Below are positions 6,455 to 12,040 of a DNA stretch of 12,040 bases, piece after piece. How positions within the stretch are numbered: the stretch's first letter is position 1; the number at the start of each line of letters is the position of its first letter. The position numbers and the translations under genes are program-made. The notes under the pieces were generated by a model, which was not told where the DNA came from, did not search any database, and saw only the letters and a list, made by a program, of their open reading frames with translations. The stretch comes from a bacterium. GTDB lineage: Bacteria; JAMCPX01. Location: assembly GCA_027364825.1 (NCBI GenBank), contig DAHXOM010000115.1, positions 1 through 12,040 on the forward strand, given 5' to 3'.

Positions 6455-8035
6455 ATGAATAAAAATAAAAAAGCTACGATGCTGTTCTTATTAACGATTG
6501 GAATACTTATCGCTATCAGACTCGTATTCATCTTTACGCTGAACCTGAGCGATGATGAAGCTTACTACTGGCAGTATGCACGGCACCTTTCCCTGAGCTA
6601 TTATGAGCATCCTCCGCTTGTTGCATGGTCGAATTATCTTATGATGAAGCTCCTGGGAAGCACTGCCTATTCAGTAAGGATGTCAGCATTGCTGTTTTCT
6701 GTCGGTGATTCGGTGCTTGTGTGGCTGATTGCAGACAGGGTACTGAAAGATAAAATGAAGGCCTTCCTGTCGGTGCTTGCACTGAACATAATCCCTGCCT
6801 ATGCAATAGGCGGGCTGATGATGCTGCCGGATGCGCCTCTTGGCTTTTTCTGGCTTTTAACCCTGTACTTCCTTATGAAGGTGTTTCTCGACGGCAAGGG
6901 CTCCTACTGGTATGCCGCGGGCATCGCACTCGGTCTTGATATGCTCGGTAAGTACCACTCGGTCTTCCTGCCTGTTTCGGCTTTGCTCTTTATGATTGTT
7001 TCAAAGGAAGACAGAAAATGGTTCAAGGACGTACGGCCTTATATCGCAACGGTCACTGCGCTTTTATTCTTTTCACCGGTCATTCTATGGAATATACGGC
7101 ACCACTTTGAATCACTGGGGTTTGAGCTTGTGTCACGTAATCCCAACTTCCATATCAGCATAAACAAATTTTTTACCTTCCTCGGTTCCCAGGTTGGATT
7201 GATTTCACCCCTTGTATTTATCCTCCTGATCTATGCAATTTACTACGGGTTTCACCGGTACTCTGCGAGCCCGACAGGGGACGCGATTCAAGGATCAGAT
7301 AAAAACAACCTGCAGTCCGGCCATGCGGTTATGGAAAATCTGGATTCCCGTTTGCACGGGAATGACGGAAACAAAGGATACTTATTCCTGTCGGTCTTTG
7401 CCGCCCCCATTATCCTGTTCTTTTTTGCGGTAAGCTTTGTTGTTGATTCAAAACCAAATTGGGCATTGATGGGATACATACCGGCAGTCATATTGTCGGT
7501 GCAGTTGTCGTACGAGATCTATAGCAAGAGATGGTTCAAAAAATATCTGTGGACAGGATGGGCACTGGCACTTTTATTCACCATGATCATCCATATCCAG
7601 CTGTATTATCCTTTGATACCTCTCAGACCCGTGGATACGGACCTTACCAATGATCTGTACGGCTGGAATGCTGCGGGTAAAGAGGTCGAAAATGCCTATC
7701 AAGAACTTTCAAAATCTGCGCCCACATTCCTCTTTACGCACAAGTATCAGCTGTCAAGCCAGCTTGCATTCAATGCTCCGGGCCAGCCGCAAGTATACAC
7801 ATCAAACAACACGGGAGACTCTTATCATGATTGGGGGTACAATGTAACTCCTTCACTGTATGGATGGAATGCCGTTTATATCAACGACAACAGCTTCAGG
7901 ATAGACCCGTACAAGCATTTTAAATGCAAGGAATGGCAGGAATTGCCGCCCCTCAATATCTATCGTTACGGGCATTATGCAAGAACATTTTATATCTACA
8001 AATGTTATGATTTTGAAGGGATCATTCAGCCGTGA
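6455..8035 (+). CDS. GT39/ArnT-like membrane glycosyltransferase
   Basis: Polytopic membrane enzyme of the protein-mannosyltransferase/ArnT superfamily (GT-C fold), which transfers a sugar from a polyprenyl-phosphate donor on the outer face of the inner membrane. From the ATG at 6455 it has 526 residues; a GTG at 6389 and an ATG at 6437 are upstream alternatives, but the first membrane helix begins directly after MNKNKKATM. The first outer loop carries LSDDEAYYWQYARHL and then SYYEHPPLVAW, the DDE/HPPL pattern of the family. About ten hydrophobic segments follow, then a soluble C-terminal part (about 400-526). Around residues 270-310 a hydrophilic loop contains an in-frame palindromic repeat (7344-7363). 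The GT2 gene downstream likely makes its lipid-linked sugar donor. The acceptor cannot be told from sequence. Confidence 0.82.
   Translation: MNKNKKATMLFLLTIGILIAIRLVFIFTLNLSDDEAYYWQYARHLSLSYYEHPPLVAWSNYLMMKLLGSTAYSVRMSALLFSVGDSVLVWLIADRVLKDKMKAFLSVLALNIIPAYAIGGLMMLPDAPLGFFWLLTLYFLMKVFLDGKGSYWYAAGIALGLDMLGKYHSVFLPVSALLFMIVSKEDRKWFKDVRPYIATVTALLFFSPVILWNIRHHFESLGFELVSRNPNFHISINKFFTFLGSQVGLISPLVFILLIYAIYYGFHRYSASPTGDAIQGSDKNNLQSGHAVMENLDSRLHGNDGNKGYLFLSVFAAPIILFFFAVSFVVDSKPNWALMGYIPAVILSVQLSYEIYSKRWFKKYLWTGWALALLFTMIIHIQLYYPLIPLRPVDTDLTNDLYGWNAAGKEVENAYQELSKSAPTFLFTHKYQLSSQLAFNAPGQPQVYTSNNTGDSYHDWGYNVTPSLYGWNAVYINDNSFRIDPYKHFKCKEWQELPPLNIYRYGHYARTFYIYKCYDFEGIIQP
7344..7363. repeat. Palindromic repeat inside the GT39 gene
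   Basis: attcccgt-ttgc-acgggaat forms a perfect 8-bp stem with a 4-base loop. The surrounding sequence (about 7341-7367) reads LDSRLHGNDG in the gene's frame and WIPVCTGMT in the next frame. Those are the peptide signatures of a dispersed bacterial repeat of the ATTCCC-N8-GGGAAT type, the form also seen in Neisseria dRS3. Its length and frame leave the coding sequence open. Its borders cannot be set without other copies. Confidence 0.7.
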
Positions 8036-8057
8036 AAATGAGATCTATGATAGTTGC

Positions 8058-8160
8058 AAATACTCTTCTGCGTCATCCCTCTTACATAAGAGGGACTAAG
8101 GGAGTTACAGCCTTTTCTTATTTCATAACTCCCCTGACCCCTCTAATCTTGAGAGGGGAA
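8058..8160. repeat. MITE-like nested palindrome between GT39 and GT2 genes
   Basis: Most of the 160-base gap is a composite inverted repeat. It contains three perfect stems: ccctctta/taagaggg (8077-8094), gggagtta/taactccc (8100-8107 with 8126-8133) and cccctct/agagggg (8138-8158). The left half (8077-8107) also pairs imperfectly with the right half (8126-8158), so the whole is one large dyad centred near 8116. Repeats of this build are common as dispersed non-coding elements in delta-type genomes. It shares both ends with the short copy at 6279-6343. The remaining bases up to 8195 hold the GT2 ribosome binding site (AAGGA, 8181-8185). Confidence 0.7.
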
Positions 8161-8195
8161 TCAACAAAAGACAAGAACTAAAGGATCATCGAGCC

Positions 8196-8894
8196 GTGAG
8201 GACACTGGTCATTATACCGACATACAATGAATCCGAGAATATAGAGAGGCTCGTGCATGAGGTTTTCACAAACCTGCCTCATACCGAGATCCTCATCATT
8301 GACGATAATTCTCCGGACGGCACAGGCAGAATCGCCGATACCCTGGCAGGTCTCAAGAGTGCCGTACATGTTATTCATAGGCCAAAGAAAATGGGCATGG
8401 GCAATGCTTACAATCATGGCTTCAGGTATGCCATAGAACATGGATACGATGTCGTATTTGAAATGGACGCTGATTTTTCACACAAGCCGTCAGACCTGCC
8501 AAGGTTATTGGACGGGCTACAACACAACGGCCTTGTGATCGGATCAAGGTATGTTGATGGCGGTGGGACGGTAAACTGGGGCATTTCAAGGAAGGTCATC
8601 AGCAGGTTTGGCAACTTTTATGCACGGGTAATACTCGGCATGCATGTAAGGGATATTACCGCGGGATTCAGGTGTTACAACGTGGAGGCGCTAAAAAAAG
8701 TCGATCTTGATCAGGTCAAAGCGTACGGGTACGGCTTTCAGGTCGAAATGGCTTACCGGATTAAGCAGGCGGGGTATAGTATTAAAGAAGTACCCATTAT
8801 ATTTGAAGACAGACGGGCAGGTCAGTCAAAGATGTCGAAGGACATTGTTATAGAGGCATTTATAAGGGTATTGATGATGAGGTTTAAATTATGA
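8196..8894 (+). CDS. Dpm1-like polyprenyl-phosphate glycosyltransferase (GT2)
   Basis: Soluble or membrane-associated GT-A glycosyltransferase that moves a sugar from a nucleotide donor to a polyprenyl phosphate, most like dolichol-/polyprenol-phosphate mannose synthase. The 232 residues open with LVIIPTYNESENI (4-16), then IIDDNSPDGTG (34-44), the metal-binding MDADFSHKP (Asp91, Asp93), GSRYVDGGG (116-124), the acceptor-side ITAGFRCY (154-161) and FEDRRAGQSKMS (203-214). No membrane helices follow the catalytic domain, as in human DPM1 and unlike two-domain or GtrB-type enzymes. The GTG start has AAGGA ten bases upstream. The neighbouring GT39 enzyme is the expected user of its product. The exact sugar is not determined by sequence; mannose is the family default. 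Confidence 0.88.
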   Translation: MRTLVIIPTYNESENIERLVHEVFTNLPHTEILIIDDNSPDGTGRIADTLAGLKSAVHVIHRPKKMGMGNAYNHGFRYAIEHGYDVVFEMDADFSHKPSDLPRLLDGLQHNGLVIGSRYVDGGGTVNWGISRKVISRFGNFYARVILGMHVRDITAGFRCYNVEALKKVDLDQVKAYGYGFQVEMAYRIKQAGYSIKEVPIIFEDRRAGQSKMSKDIVIEAFIRVLMMRFKL

Positions 8895-10048
8895 CACTGC
8901 TGAACGGCATACGGGTGCTTGATCTCACAAGGTTGCTGCCGGGCCCGCTGCTTACCCTGTATCTTGTTGATCTCGGTGCAGAGGTTATAAAGATAGAAGA
9001 TACGGAGCAGGGGGATTACCTGAGATGGATGTCTTTGGCCGGTAACGGCTCCGGCAATCTTTTTGAGGCGTTGAACAGGGATAAGAAGGGTATAAAGCTT
9101 AACCTGAAAACACCGGAAGGTGTAGAAGCTTTTCAGCGGTTGTCCCGGGAAGCGGATATTATTGTTGAGGGTTTCAGACCGGGGGTGATGGATAAGCTCG
9201 GGGTTGGCTATGACGCGATTAAATCGATTAATCCGGCAATCGTGTACTGCTCGGTCTCAGGATACGGCAAGGACGGACCTTACGCCGGGAAGGCAGGTCA
9301 TGATCTTAATTATATAGGTGTTGCCGGTTCACTCGGTGTAACGGGCAGTAAGGATAAACCGGTGATACCGGGCGTGCAGATAGGCGATATCGCAGGCGGC
9401 AGTATCACGGCATTTGGGGCAATTATGCTTGGGCTTTATCATAAACAGAAAACAGGGAAAGGTTTATATCTCGATATTTCAATGGTGGACGGCCTGATAA
9501 GCTTTATGGCACCTTATCTCCCTTACCTGAAAACAGACTTAAAAAGAGGGGAGATGGAACTGACCGGAAGCATTCCCTGTTATAATGTGTACAGGACAAG
9601 GGATGATAAATTTGTAACTCTCGGTGCTCTTGAACCAAAGTTCTGGAGCAGGTTTTTGCAGATGATCAACAGGATGGATTTGATAGAAGAGCAGCTTGCC
9701 AAGGGTGAGGATTTTAAACGTGTATACAATGAGGTGCAGAAGGTCTTTCTCTCTAAGACAAGGCAGGAATGGCTGGAGTTTTTCAGGGATGAAGATGTAT
9801 GCGTCGAGCCCGTGAACGAGCTTGATGAATTGCTCGATGATCCGCATATTAAACACAGGGGTATGTTCGATTATATAAAAACGGAGGAAGATAAGTTTAT
9901 AACAATACGGAATCCGTTTTATAAAGGTGAACCTCAGGGGGACCATAGAAGGGCTCCTTTGATCGGTGAACACACGGTTGAGATTTTAAAACAAGCGGGA
10001 TACACTGATCAACAGATAGAGGAGTTGAAGAAGAAAAAGGCCGTTTAA
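8891..10048 (+). CDS. Family III CoA-transferase / acyl-CoA racemase-like protein (CaiB/BaiF)
   Basis: CoA-ester enzyme of the CaiB/BaiF fold, which either moves CoA between carboxylic acids or epimerises 2-methylacyl-CoA. The 385 residues start LLNGIRVLDLTRLLPGPL (3-20), with DLGAEVIKIE (27-36), LNRDKKGIKLNLK (61-73), EGFRPGVMDKLG (93-104) and GYGKDGPYAGKAGHDLNY. GHDLNY (His137) and QIGDIAGGS (Asp166) resemble the His/Asp pair of alpha-methylacyl-CoA racemases, which points to a racemase-like subgroup; the Asp also matches the catalytic Asp of the transferases. Its ATG overlaps the GT2 stop (ATGA), so the two are probably translated together, an odd pairing because GT2 works on lipid-linked sugars. 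The substrate is unknown. A Lys-rich tail (EELKKKKAV) ends it. Confidence 0.85.
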   Translation: MTLLNGIRVLDLTRLLPGPLLTLYLVDLGAEVIKIEDTEQGDYLRWMSLAGNGSGNLFEALNRDKKGIKLNLKTPEGVEAFQRLSREADIIVEGFRPGVMDKLGVGYDAIKSINPAIVYCSVSGYGKDGPYAGKAGHDLNYIGVAGSLGVTGSKDKPVIPGVQIGDIAGGSITAFGAIMLGLYHKQKTGKGLYLDISMVDGLISFMAPYLPYLKTDLKRGEMELTGSIPCYNVYRTRDDKFVTLGALEPKFWSRFLQMINRMDLIEEQLAKGEDFKRVYNEVQKVFLSKTRQEWLEFFRDEDVCVEPVNELDELLDDPHIKHRGMFDYIKTEEDKFITIRNPFYKGEPQGDHRRAPLIGEHTVEILKQAGYTDQQIEELKKKKAV

Positions 10049-10171
10049 AGAAAGTAGCGAGGGAAGAGAGTGAGAAGTGAGAAGAAAGTAGTGAGGTAAG
10101 AGTAGCGAGGAGTGAGGAAGGAGACAGATCCTCAATACTAGCTTCGCATCCCTCGCTGCTAATAAAAAGGA
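10049..10171 (+). promoter_or_regulatory. Purine-rich repetitive leader before hisB
   Basis: The gap is almost all purine from 10048 to about 10128. It repeats agtagYgagg at 10053, 10087 and 10101, mixed with gtgag units. Its first unit (10053-10064) can pair with 10149-10160 in a 12-bp stem with one U-G wobble, closing just before the hisB ribosome binding site AAGGAG (10167-10172). It might fold in RNA and affect hisB expression, or it may be simple low-complexity sequence. No terminator or leader peptide with repeated His codons is visible. Confidence 0.4.
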
Positions 10172-10179
10172 GTTATTAT

Positions 10180-10758
10180 ATGAGAAAAGCGAAATTCGAA
10201 AGAAAGACAAAGGAAACCGAGATCCTAGTTGAGCTCGATCTGGATGGTACCGGTAAGGCCGGGATCGATACCCCGATTGGCTTCCTGAATCATATGCTGG
10301 AATTGTTTACCTTTTTTTCAAGGGTGGATCTTAAACTCAAGGCAACAGGCGATGTGAATGTTGATTTTCATCATACCGTAGAGGACATCGGTATAAGTAT
10401 AGGCGAAGTCTTTTTTAAAGCCCTTTCCGATAAAAGCGGTATTCATAGGTTCGGACATGCAGCAACCCCTATGGACGAATCGTTATCGCAGGTTGTTGTT
10501 GATATAAGCGGGAGGCCGTTCCTTGTCTATAGACCCATACAGCTTCCTGAAAAGATCGGTGAAATGGACTCGGAATTATTCGAGGTGTTCTTCCAGGCGT
10601 TTGCATTCCGCTCAAGAATTACCCTGCACGTAAATATGTTTTATGGAGACAACGGACATCACATTATAGAGTCATGTTTCAAAGGGCTTGGCAGAGCGAT
10701 GCGGCAGGCTGTTAAAATAACAGAAAAGGACATTCCGAGTACGAAGGGCGTACTATAA
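10180..10758 (+). CDS. hisB: Imidazoleglycerol-phosphate dehydratase
   Basis: Sixth step of histidine biosynthesis: dehydrates imidazole glycerol phosphate to imidazole acetol phosphate, using manganese in a cytosolic 24-mer. The 192 residues match a single-domain enzyme, without the phosphatase half of the E. coli fusion. The two metal-binding repeats are VDFHHTVEDIG (61-71; His64, His65, Glu68) and GHHIIESCFKGLGRA (159-173; His160, His161, Glu164). The opening GFLNHML (34-40) has Asn37 where Asp is usual, and DDHHTVED is DFHHTVED here. The end IPSTKGVL is the typical tail. A strong AAGGAG lies seven bases before the ATG. It heads the hisB-hisH-hisA cluster. Confidence 0.95.
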   Translation: MRKAKFERKTKETEILVELDLDGTGKAGIDTPIGFLNHMLELFTFFSRVDLKLKATGDVNVDFHHTVEDIGISIGEVFFKALSDKSGIHRFGHAATPMDESLSQVVVDISGRPFLVYRPIQLPEKIGEMDSELFEVFFQAFAFRSRITLHVNMFYGDNGHHIIESCFKGLGRAMRQAVKITEKDIPSTKGVL

Positions 10759-10820
10759 AACATGAAAAGTTCAAGCCGTTCAAATCGGAACAAGAGTTCA
10801 AGGTTAAAAAGAAGATAAAG

Positions 10821-11441
10821 ATGATAGTTATAGTTGATTACGGCATGGGAAACCTGCGCAGTGTTGAGAAAGCAATAGCATCTCTGGGCGCAGCTTCCGT
10901 GATATCAAACGATCCCGATGTAATTTCAAAGGCGGATAAACTGGTAATACCCGGCGTCGGCGCATTCGGCGATTGTATGAAGAATATAAGGGCATACGGC
11001 ATTGAAGACGCAGTGAAGCTGTTTATTGCAAAAGGCAGGCATGTGATCGGCATATGTGTGGGCATGCAGATGCTCTTTGACGACGGGGATGAGAACCCGG
11101 GTGTAAAAGGACTCGAGTTGATGAAAGGCAGTGTAAAGGGGTTTGATCATGAGCAGTTCGCCGGAAAGGGACTGAAGATACCGCATATGGGCTGGAACAC
11201 CGTGAAACAGGAAAAAAAGAGCTTTCTGTTTGAAGGTATTAAGGATAAGAGCTATTTTTATTTTGTACATTCATATTATCCGGTTCCGCTTGAGGACGTT
11301 ACCATCGGCACCACGGATTACAGCATCGATTTCACCAGTGTTATCCAGAAGGACAATGTTGTAGCAACACAGTTTCATCCCGAGAAAAGCCAGAAAAACG
11401 GGTTAAAATTGCTGTCAAATTTCATAAATTATAGAGGTTGA
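10821..11441 (+). CDS. hisH: Imidazole glycerol phosphate synthase, glutaminase subunit
   Basis: Class I glutamine amidotransferase that releases ammonia from glutamine and channels it to HisF, making imidazole glycerol phosphate and AICAR. The 206 residues are full length. The start DYGMGNLRSVEKA (6-18) and PGVGAFGDCM (44-53) are family landmarks, the nucleophile is Cys79 in GICVGMQML (Val replaces the usual Leu), and the other two catalytic residues are His186 and Glu188 in QFHPEKSQ. PHMGWN (121-126) is the usual HisF-contacting stretch. AAGAAG lies upstream of the ATG at 10821. The preceding 62-base gap has only a short direct repeat (agttcaag at 10768 and 10795). One base separates it from hisA. 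Confidence 0.95.
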   Translation: MIVIVDYGMGNLRSVEKAIASLGAASVISNDPDVISKADKLVIPGVGAFGDCMKNIRAYGIEDAVKLFIAKGRHVIGICVGMQMLFDDGDENPGVKGLELMKGSVKGFDHEQFAGKGLKIPHMGWNTVKQEKKSFLFEGIKDKSYFYFVHSYYPVPLEDVTIGTTDYSIDFTSVIQKDNVVATQFHPEKSQKNGLKLLSNFINYRG

Positions 11442-11442
11442 G

Positions 11443-12040
11443 ATGAATATAATACCGGCGGTTGATATAAAATCGGGCAAATGTGTGAGACTATGGCAGG
11501 GTTCGTTTAACCGTGTCGATATATACGGGGATGACCCGGTAGCAATGGCTTTAAAATGGGAAAAAGAGGGTGCGGGCATGCTTCACATCGTTGACCTCGA
11601 TGCCGCTGTTACCGGCAAACCGGTGAACAGGGACCATATTACGAATATATTGAAGGCTGTACGTGTGCCCGTTCAGATCGGCGGCGGAGTGCGGAGTAGA
11701 GAAATGGCCGAATATTATATAGAGCAAGGAGCAAGATCCATTGTGATAACTACCTTTGCGTATGAGCATCCGGAGGAAGTGATTGAGATTTCAAAACAAT
11801 ACCCCGGCAAAATATCCATAGGTGTTGACGTACTCTCAGGTGCCGTTGCAATCAAAGGCTGGACCCAGGCGGGTAATATGTCTCCCTATGAATTTATCAA
11901 AAAATTCAGCGATGCACCGATCTATGCATTTATTTTTACCGATATTTATAAGGATGGGACGCTTAGCGGTATAGAACTTGAAAGAATAGAAAAGGTGCTT
12001 GACGGTATAGGAGAGCCGGTGATCATATCCGGCGGCATAT
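11443..12040 (+). CDS. hisA: ProFAR isomerase HisA, 3' end beyond the window
   Basis: Isomerase of histidine biosynthesis that converts ProFAR to PRFAR on a TIM barrel. The first 199 residues are present and open to the window end; the usual length is about 240. IPAVDIKSGKCVRLWQG (4-20) holds catalytic Asp8, and HIVDLDAA (48-55), VQIGGGVR (77-84), GVDVLSGAVAIKGW (127-140; catalytic Asp129), FTDIYKDGTLSG (165-176) and VIISGGI (193-199) all fit. The usual VIIGT is VITTF here. The ATG at 11443 sits one base after the hisH stop and has AGAGG five bases upstream, so it is probably translated from the same message. hisF is the likely next gene but is not in the window. Confidence 0.95.
   Translation, partial: MNIIPAVDIKSGKCVRLWQGSFNRVDIYGDDPVAMALKWEKEGAGMLHIVDLDAAVTGKPVNRDHITNILKAVRVPVQIGGGVRSREMAEYYIEQGARSIVITTFAYEHPEEVIEISKQYPGKISIGVDVLSGAVAIKGWTQAGNMSPYEFIKKFSDAPIYAFIFTDIYKDGTLSGIELERIEKVLDGIGEPVIISGGI

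Noticed and set aside
7233..7433. Short + strand frame of 66 residues inside the GT39 gene
   Set aside because: Out-of-frame reading of the gene and its palindromic repeat; its WIPVCTGMT segment is the repeat signature and not a gene.
9986..10210. Minus-strand frame of 74 residues before hisB
   Set aside because: Its Leu/Ser-rich translation is just the complement of the purine-rich repeat tract.
10762..10818. 18-residue basic, Ser/Arg-rich reading frame between hisB and hisH
   Set aside because: No ribosome binding site, and it is built on a short direct repeat (agttcaag twice); best seen as low-complexity spacer.

Overview
The window looks like chromosome from an anaerobic, deltaproteobacterial-type (Desulfobacterota, perhaps syntroph-like) Gram-negative bacterium. 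This is an inference from gene content: a non-mevalonate isoprenoid gene, a RseP site-2 protease, a family III CoA-transferase/racemase-like enzyme, a bacterial his gene order, moderate G+C, and short palindromic repeats in and between genes. No rRNA or other decisive taxonomic marker is present. All the real genes lie on the + strand.

Region 1 (1-250) is the decayed end of an insertion sequence: a frameshifted, stop-containing transposase start on the minus strand, plus two 17-bp direct repeats that look like transposase-binding end sites. Region 2 (302-6280) is a tightly packed cluster, uppS-dxr-rseP-tsaB-moxR-VWA. Neighbouring genes overlap at every junction except rseP/tsaB, where two bases separate them if the ATG start is used. 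uppS and dxr serve isoprenoid and lipid-carrier supply, rseP is an intramembrane protease, tsaB serves tRNA t6A modification, and the last two encode a MoxR AAA+ ATPase with its von Willebrand A partner. The cdsA gene that usually sits between uppS and dxr is absent here.

Region 3 (6281-10048) holds an ArnT/PMT-like GT39-type membrane glycosyltransferase, a soluble Dpm1-like GT2 polyprenyl-phosphate sugar synthase, and a CaiB/BaiF family III CoA-transferase that overlaps the GT2 gene by ATGA. The two glycosyltransferases make a plausible pathway: GT2 loads a sugar on a polyprenyl phosphate, ultimately from UppS, and the GT39 enzyme transfers it outside the membrane. The GT39 gene is flanked by related repeat sequences and carries a palindromic repeat in frame inside its coding region.

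Region 4 (10049-12040) is a histidine biosynthesis cluster, hisB-hisH-hisA, with hisA cut by the window end. It is preceded by an unusual purine-rich repetitive leader. No tRNA, rRNA or CRISPR array was seen. I found no clear new defence or mobile system. The most notable points are the MoxR/VWA pair attached to an essential-gene cluster, the missing cdsA, the repeat insertion within the glycosyltransferase, and the GT2/CoA-transferase coupling.
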